Positions 20,135-31,545 of a DNA stretch of 64,000 nt are shown here, one piece after another. The DNA lies in the NCBI GenBank assembly GCA_031761405.1, contig JASEVX010000003.1, positions 17,632,489-17,696,488 of the forward strand, written 5' to 3'. The notes below the pieces were generated by a model, which was not told the origin of the DNA, did not search any database, and saw nothing but the letters and a program-made list of their open reading frames with translations. The first letter of the stretch is position 1; the number at the start of each line of letters is the position of its first letter. Position numbers and translations under genes: made by a program. The DNA comes from Serripes groenlandicus. Taxonomy: Eukaryota > Mollusca > Bivalvia > Cardiida > Cardiidae.

Positions 20135-22975
20135 TTATGCAGAGGTTCATCTTAAATGTGAAAAGAGAATTTCAGTATCATTTATTAATAGTAAATGTTC
20201 AATGTTTTCATCTTGTCTTTTTCTCGCTAACATATTTAAACCTTCTATATCATAAGACTCAACACAGGCGTGTGGTGCTCTGGTCAACATTTTGTTAGTC
20301 ACTCAAATATTGATTACAGTATATACTTGAGAAAATGTTGTCATTTAATTTTGAAATGTTATGAATTATTATGAAATGTTGTTATTTAAACCAGTTGATA
20401 TTCATGCAGTTTGAACATGTTCCAAATATTTTCTGTACATTTTTGATCGGATTGCACAGTGTACAAGACCTATAACTCTACCTGGTGCAATTATTTCCCT
20501 TTGATGAATTTTGAACAGCTAATGTTGTCTGCCCCTGATATATAAATTATCCCTTATTGTAGCACATTCTTTACGTTGGTAAAAATAACCTGTAAAACTG
20601 CCCTTGTGCAATCTGGTATATGCACCCTCTGGTGCTCCTTGTAGTTTATGATTTGCCATCATGTACAAATCAAAATGAGCACCAAACATGATGTGAAATA
20701 TTTGTAATAAATGTGTTCATCATCTTATTATTTACGCATAAATATTTAAATGTTCTATATCATAGAATCAACACAGGCATATATTGCTCCGCCTAGTGGT
20801 GCTCTTGTTAGTCACACAAATACTGATTATAGCATATACTTATGAAAATGTTTAATTTTGAAATGTAATGAATTATTATGAAATGTGTTATTTAAACCAG
20901 TTGGTATACAGGCAGTTTGAAAATGTTCCTAATATTTTCTGTATATTTTTAGCTCACCTATGCACGAAGTGCAAGGTGAGGTATTGGGATCACATTTTGT
21001 CCGGCGTCCGTCCGTCGTGCGTCGTCAACATTTGAGCTTGTTAACACACTACAGGCTACATTTTGCATCCAATCTTCATAAAAGTTTATCAGAACATTCA
21101 TCTCCATAAAATCTTGGACAAGTTTGAAACTGGGCCATATGAGGTCAAAAACTAGGTCACTAGGTCGAATTGGAGGGAAATCTTGTAAACACTCTGGAGG
21201 CCACATTTTCAACTTGAGCATGTTGAAACTTTATCAGAATGTTTGTCTTGATGATATGTAGGTCAAGTTCGAACATGGGTCACTAGGTCAAATTGAAGGA
21301 AAATCTTGTTAACACTCCAGAGGCCGCAATTTTTGCTTCAGCAGTTTAAAATTTTGTCAGAATGTTTGTCTTAAAAATATCTAGGTCAAGTTCGAATATG
21401 GGTTATGCCGGGTCAAAAACTAGGTCACTGCCAAATTGAGGGAAAATCTTGTTAACTCTGTAGAAGCCGCATGTTTTGCTTCAGTGGCTTGAAATTTGTT
21501 CAGAATGTTGAGCTGAATGATATCTAGGCCAAGTTTGAATATGGGTCATGCCGGGTCAAAAACTAGGTCACTAGGCCAAATTGAAGGAAAATCTTGTTAA
21601 CACTTTGGATGCAGCATTTTTTGCTTCAGCAGCTTGAAATTTAGTCAGAATGTTTGTCTGAATGATATCTAGGCCAAGTTCCGATATGGGTCATGCCGGG
21701 TTAAAAACTAGGTCACTAGGCCAAATTGAACGGTAATCTTGTTAACACTCTAGATACTGCACTTTTAATTTCAGCATGATGAAACTTTACCAGAATGTTT
21801 TTCTTGATGATATGTAGACCAAGTTAGAATATGGGTCATGCTGGGTAAAAAACTAGGTCACTAGATCAAATTGAAGAAAAATCTTGTGAATACTTTGGAT
21901 GCCACATGTTTTGCTTCAGCAGCTTGAAATTTGGTCAGAATGTTTGTCTGAATTATATCTAGGTCAAGTTTGAATAGGGGTCATATTGGATCAGAAACTA
22001 GGTCAATAAAGGAAAATATTGTTCAAACTCCGGAGGCCGCATTTTTACTTTTGAGCAAGTTGAAACTTTGTCAGAATGTTGTCTTGATGATATCTAGTCC
22101 ATGTTGGAATATGGCTCATATCAGGTAAAAAAAATACAGATCACTAGGCCAAATGAAGAAAATATTGTTAACACTGTGGAGGTTGCATTCAGAATAATTG
22201 TCTCGATGTGTTTTGCATTGCAGTACATTGTATAATTAAGGTGAGCGATCCAGGGCCATCATGGCCCTCTTGTTTATCAGATTGCACAGTGTACAAGTCC
22301 TATAACTCTACCTGGTGTAATTATTTCCCTTTGATGAATTTTGAACAGATAGTGTTGTCTGCCCCTGATTTACGAATTATCCCTTATTGTAGCACATTCT
22401 TTACGTTGCATAAAATAACCCGACAATCTCCACAATGTCAAAAAAATAAATTTCTGTAAAACTGCCCTTGTGCAATCCGGTATATGCACCCTTTGGTGCC
22501 CCTTGTAGTTTATGATTGGCCATCATGTACAAATCAAAATGAGCACCAAACATGATGTGAAATATATGTAATAAATGTGTTCATCATCATATTATTTACG
22601 CCTACATATTTAAACCTTCTATATCATAGACTCAAATCGGGCATATATTACTCCGCCTAGTGGTGCTCTGGTTAATATTGTGTTAGTCACAGCATATATA
22701 CTTATGAAAATGTTTAATTTTGAAATGTAATGAATTATTATGAAATGTTGTTATTTAAACCAGTTGGTATTCATGCAGTTTGTTTTGAACATGTTCCAAA
22801 TATTTTCTGTACATTTTTCATCGGATTGCACAGTGTACAAGACCCTTGTTGTTTATGATTTGCCATCATGTACAAATCAAAATGAGCACCAAACATGATG
22901 TGAAATATTTGTAATAAATGTTTAGTATGTTCATCCATCTTATTATGCTTCTTTGCGTTTTGATGTGTTACTGAA
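20135..22975. repeat. ~520-bp tandem repeat, at least four units, interrupted by an insertion
   Basis: 'tctatatcata' occurs at about 20246, 20754 and 22618, and 'ggattgcacagtgtacaag' type sequence at 20452, 22278 and 22825. Other landmarks are 'ccctttgatgaattttgaa' and 'caaaatgagcaccaaacatg'. The large gap between units 2 and 3 is filled by the element at 20951-22275. No gene is seen. Confidence 0.85.
20951..22275 (+). mobile_element. Bivalve 'ttttagctcacc...ggccctcttgttt' repeat inserted in a 520-bp unit
   Basis: Starts 'agctcacctatgcacgaagt' after five T and ends 'ggccatcatggccctcttgt'. About seven internal ~140-bp sub-repeats carry 'gtcaaaaactaggtcactag'. Sibling units without the insertion read 'ctgtacatttttgatcggat' straight through, which fixes both borders. 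Confidence 0.87.
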
Positions 22976-23184
22976 TTGACTTCATTCAGTAATGTACCAA
23001 TTACATAGAGTCGATACAAGTTCACGGAAATATTTATCAGCGCGGGTTAACTTCTCTGTAAAGAGGTATGATAAAATGTTAGCATTTCATAGTCATCCTC
23101 TTCAAGGTATCCTTTGATACATGTGCATCTTCGGTGTAGTATCCAAAAAAGCCACATTGTGTATGACGGTTACCAGTCTTCGCA
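22976..23184. other. Short spacer, nothing recognised
   Basis: Unique-looking AT-rich sequence between two tandem arrays. Confidence 0.5.
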
Positions 23185-24097
23185 AGTTCCTCCAATCAAC
23201 GGCCTGTGTATGATATTTCCCCAGTTAACGGTGTGTGCAAGTTCCCCAATCAACGGTGTGTGTATGATAGTTCCCCAGTTGACGGTGTGTGTATGATAGT
23301 TCCCCAATCAACGGTGTGTGTATGATAGTTCCCCAGTTGACGGTGTGTGTATGATAGTTCCCCAATCAACGGTGTGTGTATGATAGTTCCCCAGTTAATG
23401 GTCTGTGTATGATAGTTCCCCAGTTAACGGTGTGTGCAAGTTCAACAATCAACGGCCTGTGTATGATAGTTCCCCAGTTGACGGTCTGTGTATGATAGTT
23501 CCCCAGTTGACGGTGTGTGTATGATAGTTCCCCAGTTGACGGTGTGTGTATAATAGTTCCCCAGTTGACGGTCTGTGTATGATAGTTCCCCAGTTGACGG
23601 TGTGTGTATATTAGTTCCCCAGTTAACGGTCTGTGTATGATAGTACCCCAGTTAACGGGTGTGTGCAAGTTCCCCAATCAACGGCTTGTGTATGATAGTT
23701 TCCCAGTTGACGGTGTGTGTATGATAGTTCCCCAGTTAACGGTCTGTGTATGATAGTTCCCCAGTTAACGGTGTGTGCAAGTTACCCAATCAACGGCCTG
23801 TGTATAATAGTTCCCCAGTTGACGGTGTGTGTATGATAGTTCCCCAGTTAACGGTCTGTGTATGATAGTTCCCCAGTTCACGGTGTGTGTATGATAGTTC
23901 CCCCAGTTCACGGTGTGTGTATGATAGTTCCCCAGTTAACGGTGTGTGCAATGTCCCAAATCAACGGTGTGTGCAAGTTCCCCAATCAACGGCCTGTGTA
24001 TGATAGTTCCCCAGTTAACGGTGTATGCAAGTTCCCCAATCAACGGCCTGTGTATGATAGTTCCTCAGTTAACGGTGTGTGCAAGTTTCCCAATCGT
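23185..24097. repeat. 29-bp minisatellite with interleaved unit types, ~32 units
   Basis: Main unit 'gttccccagttgacggtgtg' + 'tgtatgata' (29 bp). A second type has 'ccaatcaacgg' in place of 'ccagttgacgg', and a shorter 25-bp form ends 'gtgtgcaa'. The long frames on both strands only reflect the repeat. Confidence 0.93.
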
Positions 24098-25293
24098 CGA
24101 GTCAATTATATTTAAATATTTTAGAGGCTCGAGTATCTGGACCGACAAAGCGGTTTTAGGCGGTTCCACACGTTAAGGGCGAAATCAGTTGCCTTAACCG
24201 AGGTTCATGAAAGTTGGTAGACATACTCAAAATAAATGCGCTATTGTGACCTAGCTTTGATTTTATGGAATTATAAAAGTTGACGACGTCACAGCGAGCG
24301 CGCTGAAAATCCGTCGCGCGGACGATAAGATCATATACTTCCAAACTCCTTTTAATGGAAGCCATGGTCAATTTATCACATCTACAAGTGGAAGGGGCGG
24401 AGTTTCGACATTCACTAGCTGGATACCAACCCTTTACAAAACGTATCCTATTTTTCGTACATATAGGGCGTGCCACTGAATGCATTATGGTACAGACAGG
24501 CTTGCTTTTATTATATCCCCAGATACATAGTATATGGGGGCTATATAGGAGTCATGCTTGTCGGTCCGTTGGTCTGTGTTCACAAGAATGATTGATACCA
24601 AGCCTAGTTGTGCATATTGTCGGCGTGTTGCACTGGAGTTATTTTTAAATGAGTTATGGTCCCTTGAATTTCTCATACATATGTATATTGTCAGGCACCA
24701 GCTGGGGGTATTCAATTTCAGTTCAATTTGGCCTAACTAACATTGCATGCACTGTATTTCAAGGCTGGTCACAGTTGTTTTAGCCCCATTATTCCATTCA
24801 TCCGTGGATATTATTCTCATTTCTGTCTGATTTCATACAAGCAGTACATTGTTTATGGGACAAAATAGAGACAACACGAGTCGAGTGGCTGTGGCAACCA
24901 AATTCACAAATGCCGGGCGGCGTAAGAAATGCGTCCATCCCATTCATTGGGTTTGAAGGTTACCAGCAATTACCTTCGGCCTCTGACTTATACTGCTGCC
25001 ATCGGACAAATAACATGCCCAATATCAAACACCCATTTAATAAAATGTATCAACAGTATTTGCTATACAGTATATATCTATACTTAAGCGAGCTTAAACT
25101 ACATATTTACAGCACCATTCAGTTTCTGGCAAGGTATTATATGCCATAAATCACATGCCTTTCCGCATGGACTTGCTCAAGCATGGGCTAAGTTTTGCTC
25201 CTTTGATGGACGCTTATGCATGTAATGTGGCTTGGACAGATGTCTAGAAAATGTATAATTTGTATCCTATTCTAGAAAGAAACAAGAGTGCAG
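24098..25293. other. Non-coding insertion-like stretch between minisatellite pieces
   Basis: No gene. From about 24508 it carries 'tatatccccagatacatag' and 'tatgggggctatatagg', the start of a common bivalve repeat with a small hairpin (cccc...gggg). The remainder is not recognised. Short frames up to 109 residues look random. Confidence 0.5.
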
Positions 25294-25400
25294 TTCCCCA
25301 GTTCCGTGTGTGTGAGAGAATTCCCCAATTGCCAGCTGTGTATGATAGTTCCCCAGTTTCCAGTGTGTGTAAGTTCCCCTATTTGCTGCGTATGTGTGTT
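25294..25400. repeat. Diverged outlying units of the 29-bp minisatellite
   Basis: 'gttccccagttccgtgtgtg', 'gatagttccccagtttccag' and similar: three or four degenerate units 1.2 kb beyond the main array. Confidence 0.7.
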
Positions 25401-25591
25401 TCCCCACTCTGTTAGTAAAATTCTGATTGCGCAATTTATCAAACATTAAGATATTTGAAGAATCGATTCGAATTCTTATATAACATCATGAAGGCAATAA
25501 GTGTATAAAATATTGTGAAAAATAAACGATAAATAAAATGTTCCACATAACGTAGGTATTTTTCTAGGTTCCCCATTTGGAAGCCTCTACA

Positions 25592-25616
25592 AGTATGTGT
25601 GTGTGTGTGTGTGTGT

Positions 25617-25654
<38 letters not shown>

Positions 25655-25997
25655 GTATATATGTCTCTGTATCTGTCTTTCTATCTATGTATCTATGCCT
25701 CTATGTCTCTGTCTCTCTCTCTGTCTCTGTCTCTCTCTGTCTGCCTCTCTGTCTCTGTCTCTCTATCTATGTCTCTCTCTGTGTCTATGTCTCTATCTGT
25801 GTGTGTGTCTCTGTGTGTATATGTCTCTCTCTGTGTCTATGTCTCTGTATCTCTCTGTCTCTGTATATTTATCTCTCCCTCTGTCTCCGTCTCTCTCTGT
25901 CTCTCTGTCTGTCTCTCTCTGTCTCTCTGTCTCTATGTCTCTGTCTCTCTCTGTCTCTCTCTCGCTCTCTGTCTCTCTGTCTATGTCTATATGTCTC

Positions 25998-26038
<41 letters not shown>

Positions 26039-26575
26039 ATGTTTATATGTCTCTGTCTCTGTCTCTCTCTCTCTATGTATCTATGCCTCTATGTCTGTCT
26101 CTGTCTCTCTGTCTGCCTCTCTGTCTCTGTCTCTCTCTGTGTCTCTATATCTATGTCTCTCTCTGTATCTATGTCTCTATGTCTCTGTCTGTGTGTGTGT
26201 GTGTCTCTGTGTGTATATGTCTCTCTCTCTGTCTATGTCTCTGTATCTCTCTGTCTCTGTATCTGTATCTTTATCTCTCTCTGTCTCTGTCTCTCTGTCT
26301 AAGTATATATGTCTCTGTCTCTGTTTGTCTCTCTCTCTCTCTCTCCCTGTCTATGTCTCTCTCTGTGTCTCTGTATATCTCTCTCTGTCTCTGTCTCTAT
26401 ATATGCGTCTCTCTCTCTATGTATCTATATCTCTGTCTCTGTCTCACTATCTCTGTCTCTGTCTGTCTGTCTGTCTCTCTCTCTGTCTCTCTATCTTTGT
26501 CTTTATGTCTGTCTCTGTCTCTCTCTCTCTCTATCTGTCTCTCTCTCTGTGTCTCTCTCTCTGTCTCTGTCTGTA

Positions 26576-26612
<37 letters not shown>

Positions 26613-26790
26613 GTCACTCTCTGTATGTCTGTCTCTCTCTCTCTCTGTCTATGTATATATGTCTCTGTCTCTGTCTCTGTCTCGCTCTCTCTCTCTCTGT
26701 TTCTCTGTCTCTCTTTTTTCTCTCTCTCTATGTCTCTGACTCTCTCTCTCTCACTCTCTGTCTCTGTCTCTCTCTCTCTGTCTCTCTATG

Positions 26791-26825
<35 letters not shown>

Positions 26826-26857
26826 GTGTTTGTGTGTGTCTATCTCTCTCTGTCTCT

Positions 26858-26889
<32 letters not shown>

Positions 26890-27172
26890 TTATGACTCTG
26901 ACTCTCTGTCTCTGTCTGTCTCTGTCTATGTCTCTGTCTCTCTCTCTGTCTCTCTATGTCTCTCTCTCTCTCTCTCTGTGTGTGTGTCTATCTCTCTCTG
27001 TCTATGTCTCTGTCTCTGTCTCTCTCTGTGTCTGTCTCTCTCTGTCTCTGTCTGTGTGTGTCTCTCTCTCTATCTCTGTCTCATTCTCTCTCTCTGTATC
27101 TGTGTCTCTGTCTCTCTCTCTGTCTCTCTATCTCTCTCTCTGTCTCTCTTTCTGTCTCTGTCTCTGCTTCAA
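25592..27172. repeat. 1.6-kb GT/CT microsatellite
   Basis: A (GT)n block (25593-25620) followed by almost uninterrupted polypyrimidine-type (CT)n with scattered GT, AT and C changes to 27172. All three forward frames stay open for hundreds of codons (Ser/Leu/Cys/Val only), so those frames are artefacts. Confidence 0.97.
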
Positions 27173-27366
27173 TAAGCGTAAATACGAGGGAAATGGTTTA
27201 ATTATTTGAAGCTCTAATCAATAACATTCATGAATGAGACAAGATACACACACAGCTCAGGATACTCGTTTTGTAGTGCAATGGATTTAGTGGTGTAAGA
27301 CCTAGAATATGGCCAACGGTGTCGAGGAAAGTTTCACTCCGTATGTTTCCTCCGTTTGTGACCGAG

Positions 27367-27577
27367 AAAAAAAAGTACGCGGATTTAAGTTAAATCCGCG
27401 CACTTTTTTTTTTCAGTTTGATGTTTTGGCAACCATGAAAAAAAGATGCGCGTTTTTATTTGTAAAATTTCGCATCTTTTTTCGACAAAATTCTGCTGGA
27501 TTCTCTATAGAATCCTATATAAACAGCCTTAAAAAAGAGTGCGCGGATTTAAGTTAAATCGGCGCGTGTTTTTTTTG
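27367..27577. repeat. Cluster of short A/T-capped hairpins
   Basis: Hairpin 1 (27367-27413): 'gtacgcggatttaa' against 'ttaaatccgcgcac' inside A8/T10. Hairpin 2 (27437-27483): 'aaaaaagatgcg' against 'cgcatctttttt'. Hairpin 3 (27530-27577): near copy of hairpin 1. A fourth small palindrome, 'ggattctctatagaatcc', is at about 27499-27516. Confidence 0.78.
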
Positions 27578-30008
27578 CCCACGATAAGAGGCCGTCCACA
27601 GAAAAACACGCTGGCCCCAACAGGACACCGTACTAAATAGTTAAACATATTGATAGACAAATATATCTGTTTACTAATCTTACACGCTCGTGTTTGTTGG
27701 ATGTTTTGAATTAATAATGAGTGTCACATTGTCAAGGAGATTTGGAAGATTGAATACAGTAGGCATGAAATGGGAGCTTATAAGTCATTTCTGATCAATT
27801 ATAAAAGTTGTTTGTGTTCAAAGTCACTTTGACCATGACCTTTGACCGTAATCATATGTGTTCATGCCAAACCTCCCTGCTGAGTTAAGGACTAGAGTTT
27901 TCAATGAGATTAAATGGAAAATGTTGCCACCAATGTCCAACAATTTGACATAGTGTATAAGCTTTTGACCCCGCATGACCCATACTAACATTGATTAAAA
28001 TGTTATGAAAAGGAACATCCTGGTAGGATTAAATGATACTTGTGGCCTCTTATAGAGATCATGTTTTATTTTAAAAATAACCAGTAACAATGACGTAGAC
28101 CAAAAGTGACTCTAAATGCCATCAAGTAATAAAGTGGAAATCAAAACGTTTCTTTTTTAGTAAGTGACCTAGACATTGACCTAATAAGACATTAAGTACA
28201 ATCCAAAGCTAGCTTTCTGATCTACATGTGAATAGTTTTTTAAAAAAAAATTAGTCATATTGGTCATTCATTTTTCTTCATTCGCTTGTAATACAATTTA
28301 TATGGTCATAAGGACCCCAATAACAATCATTAGATAGCTTTTTGAATGAGCAATTATCTGTGATATTTGATCAAAATCAGTTAAGAGTAACTAAACTTAT
28401 TGAGCTAAAACCCGTTTGAAAGATCACAAATTCTTATAAACCAGTACAAGTATTTGTTTAAATATGTGGATATATATCAACACAAATCTTGAATAATGAT
28501 GCACCTGGCATGTACAGTATATATAGCTCTGAACTTTATGAGATCAACACACATATAACAACAAATCAGTCAAATAATCATCCCATAAGTATGGCTCAAC
28601 AAAAGACAGTTATATTTCTAAAAAAATATTACTGCATTCTGGTTATTTGTGTTTTAGGACATTTTCAAAAGAACCTTGGCTATATCGGAGCAACAGTGCA
28701 CTGATACATGATCCCTTGATGACTAACCAGTACAAGGACAGGAAATGTGTCCTGCATAAGTGCACTTCTACATAGTGGATAGTGATAGACAAATCTTTGC
28801 CAATATGTTTTCAAAGTTGTCTGTTGAAGATTGGTTAAATGTGGAAATAGGCTAAAATAGTCTGAATGTTCAATGTTGATAATCTGTTAATTCAAATAGT
28901 TATTCAAATTCCTGAAGTTGAAGCACATTATTTATAAAAAATAATCAACTGTACAGTTTTGTATAAAGTTTCAAAGTGCTCTTCCCTTTACCATGTATAA
29001 AACTCGAAAAATTTAGGAGAGAATTATATTATCCATGTAAATTCTACTGTTGCATGATGAATACATATCTAGGAAAATATACATAGACATATATGATAAA
29101 GTGAACATTTGTATGTACAAATTTGAATTAACAGGGACACCATGCAGCAGAGAACCTTCAAATATTATGTCAGAAAGTAAAGCTCTTCATGTGCAATTTC
29201 TCATTTTCTAACAAAACATTTTCTCTTTTAAAGTTTATATCTGTAAAGATATCTCCTTTTAAGTTTTGATATAACTTCAATTAAATGCAATCAATAGTTT
29301 CTTTGTAAAATTCTACTAAATGTACTGACACTAACTGCAATTTAGACAGAAAGCAATGATCAGATTAAAAAGTTATCATATTAGACTATATTTAATGTCA
29401 GTGTAAATATCTGGTGACAATTGTGTAGCTCCATTTACATATTTGCTCAGGCTCTCTTACAAAACAGAACAGGTATAGATACAATTTGACCTGTTAGCCA
29501 TGACCTTTCTAAATAAATATATGTAAATCAATAATGCCATAGATAAAACAGTAATATAACCATTATCAGGATCTATGATATTGCTTTCAGAGTTTAATAA
29601 TTTGACATATGTATATATGATTTATGAGACTGTTTTAGCAGAAGACTCTTTGCAAAATTATGGAAAATCTCTGTAAAATGAAATTTATTTAAAAAAATAA
29701 AATAAAAACCATTGTGGTAAAAGGAGAGATTGCTCAATAGGAGGATTGTTTATCCTTTTGCCCAAATGTTTTCAAAAAATATCTGCTGAAGAGATGTAAG
29801 TATGTGGGAAAGGGTTTTTATTTTTTTTTAGAATCAAAGTTGATATTGTTGGGATGAGAAATGTTGATGTTTTATTTTACTTTAATTCTAGGTTAAAATT
29901 CTCCCCAAGGATGAACATTTTCAAAATCCAATAGTGACATTTTTATGTATAAGTTCAAGTTCAATTGATTATTCTGAATGTTAAATTTCTTTGTTATGAA
30001 TCTGTCAC
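27578..30008. other. Gene-free AT-rich stretch with MITE relics
   Basis: 27650-28250 resembles bivalve repeats ('gaccatgacctttgacc', 'ttttgaccccgcatgaccca'). MITE relics lie at 28795-28855 and 29626-29816. No convincing coding frame on either strand. Confidence 0.55.
29626..29816. mobile_element. Degenerate TTAA MITE copy
   Basis: 'agcagaagactctttgcaaa' at the left, 'gtggtaaaaggagagattgc' in the middle, 'atatctgctgaag ... tatgtgggaaagggtt' at the right. Confidence 0.6.
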
Positions 30009-30101
30009 TTGAAGAAGTACAAGGGTCTCATAGTTGTCCACCAATAGTGCAGAGTAACTGTCCTGTTCATGCTGTCCAATAAGGCACATCACATAGTTAA
30101 T
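30009..30101 (-). CDS. Isolated candidate exon, function unknown
   Basis: On the minus strand an acceptor 'tatttatttcag' is followed by exactly 31 codons open in only one frame, containing NYVMCLIGQHEQDSY and LLVDNYETLVLLQ, then 'caa|gtgaca' as a weak donor. Balanced composition and codon usage look protein-like compared with the surrounding AT-rich sequence. I do not recognise the protein and see no partner exons nearby, so it could be chance. Confidence 0.28.
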
Positions 30102-30740
30102 CTGAAATAAATACAAATAAATAAAAATAGATAGCTAGACACACATTTAGTATTATGTTTGAAATATATTTGTGTAATGTAAAGCATATTACATGTGATA
30201 GTGATAGTAAGAGTAATTTGCTTTGAAAACATCCGAAGGAAATTTAAAAATATGTAATGAGTAATATTTAGAAAGAGGTCAACACTACACATGTGTATTA
30301 ATTTCAGAAGTTTTCTGTTGCATGAGGTATTAGAAAATGTATACACTAAATAAAGGTTTACAAGATGAATTGTTGAAAAGTTATTCATACATAATGATTC
30401 TGACATTATGCTAGCCTAACATTGAAATCATGAAAACTAAGCTATATGTTGCCTATTTTAAAAGCATAATAATGATTAAAGTCTAAATTTAGGTACTCTT
30501 GAAACTAGTTTTTTTTCTATGAAGTAAAAACATTAAATCATGGAAGAGAAATGAATTATGATAAAACTATTAAAAGACTGAACTTTTCTCAAAACAAGCA
30601 ACAAATATTATAAGACCTAGTTACCACTAGACTCAGTCTTAACAAATACATATTTTACTATTCAACTGATGGAGTCTGCTTTAAAAACATAACTAACTAT
30701 ATGAAAGAAATACACAAAATACATGTAATTGAACATTCAA

Positions 30741-30957
30741 TTAACATTTTCCTGCATACAACAAATCTACAACAGACCTATTGGAAAAATCCCCACAAAA
30801 ATATTAAAAATCTCTGTAAGTAAAATAGAATTATTAAATAATTGTTAAAACGTTGTTACAAGTCATTACGATGTGAATTTTGTTCTCACTTTGTGGCAAT
30901 ATTTACAAAAGTTGTCTGCTGCAGAGGTGTCAAAATGCATGAATATATGGGAAAGTA
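30741..30957. mobile_element. Degenerate TTAA MITE copy
   Basis: 'ttaacattttcctgcataca' at the left, and 'gttgtctgctgcagaggtgt' then 'atatgggaaag' at the right. Confidence 0.62.
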
Positions 30958-31497
30958 AATAATATATTTATCAAAACAGAAATTACCTATGCTAACAGGA
31001 ACTAAATAAATCTTCATGATCTTCCAGTATCTTTTGGCCGGTAACATAGGCGGATCCGGCGCGCGCCCCCCCTAAAAATTTCCAAGCATAGGTATTTTCC
31101 AAAATTATCATATGTAAATCTTTTGAAAACAATCTAAATCGAATGCATTTTTAAATTTAAACCTTGGCTAGTTTATTTTTTGTCCAACGGCATTATTTTG
31201 CTACAGTGAACATCGGATACTTTTTTAGAAGCAAAATCGTTTATTTCCGCAATTTTCGGTCTTCAAATTTCCGTTTTTCATATTTTTCCCCATTCGGCTA
31301 CTCTTGAAAGTGTGTAAACAAATAATGGCAGCGAGTCGGCCAAAAAGTTTTAAACGCGCAAAATTTGAAAGTCAACGCACGTTGGATGCGTTTTTCAGCC
31401 AGCATGTTGATCATAAACATAAGCGGTCAGTAACAAATTAATTGTTTTATATTTTTATAATTATTGCTGATTATTATTTGTCATAAACATGCGGTCC

Positions 31498-31545
31498 TTC
31501 CCTCCAGGGTCTTTCAAATAGTATTTGAAAGACCCTGTTCCCTCC
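31498..31545. repeat. 32-bp insertion: perfect 15-bp inverted repeat flanked by 8-bp direct repeats
   Basis: 'ttccctcc' occurs at 31498-31505 and 31538-31545. Between them 'agggtctttcaaata' - g - 'tatttgaaagaccct' forms a perfect palindrome. It lies in intron 1 of the hAT gene. Confidence 0.8.

Noticed and set aside
23366..23677. 103-residue minus-strand protein with 'NWGTIIH' repeats
   Set aside because: Direct translation of the 29-bp minisatellite. 29 is not a multiple of three and the frame survives only because stops are rare in the unit.
25577..27209. Very long Ser/Leu/Cys-rich open frames in three frames
   Set aside because: They are translations of the CT/GT microsatellite, which has few ways to make a stop codon. 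Composition and all-frame openness show no selection for protein.
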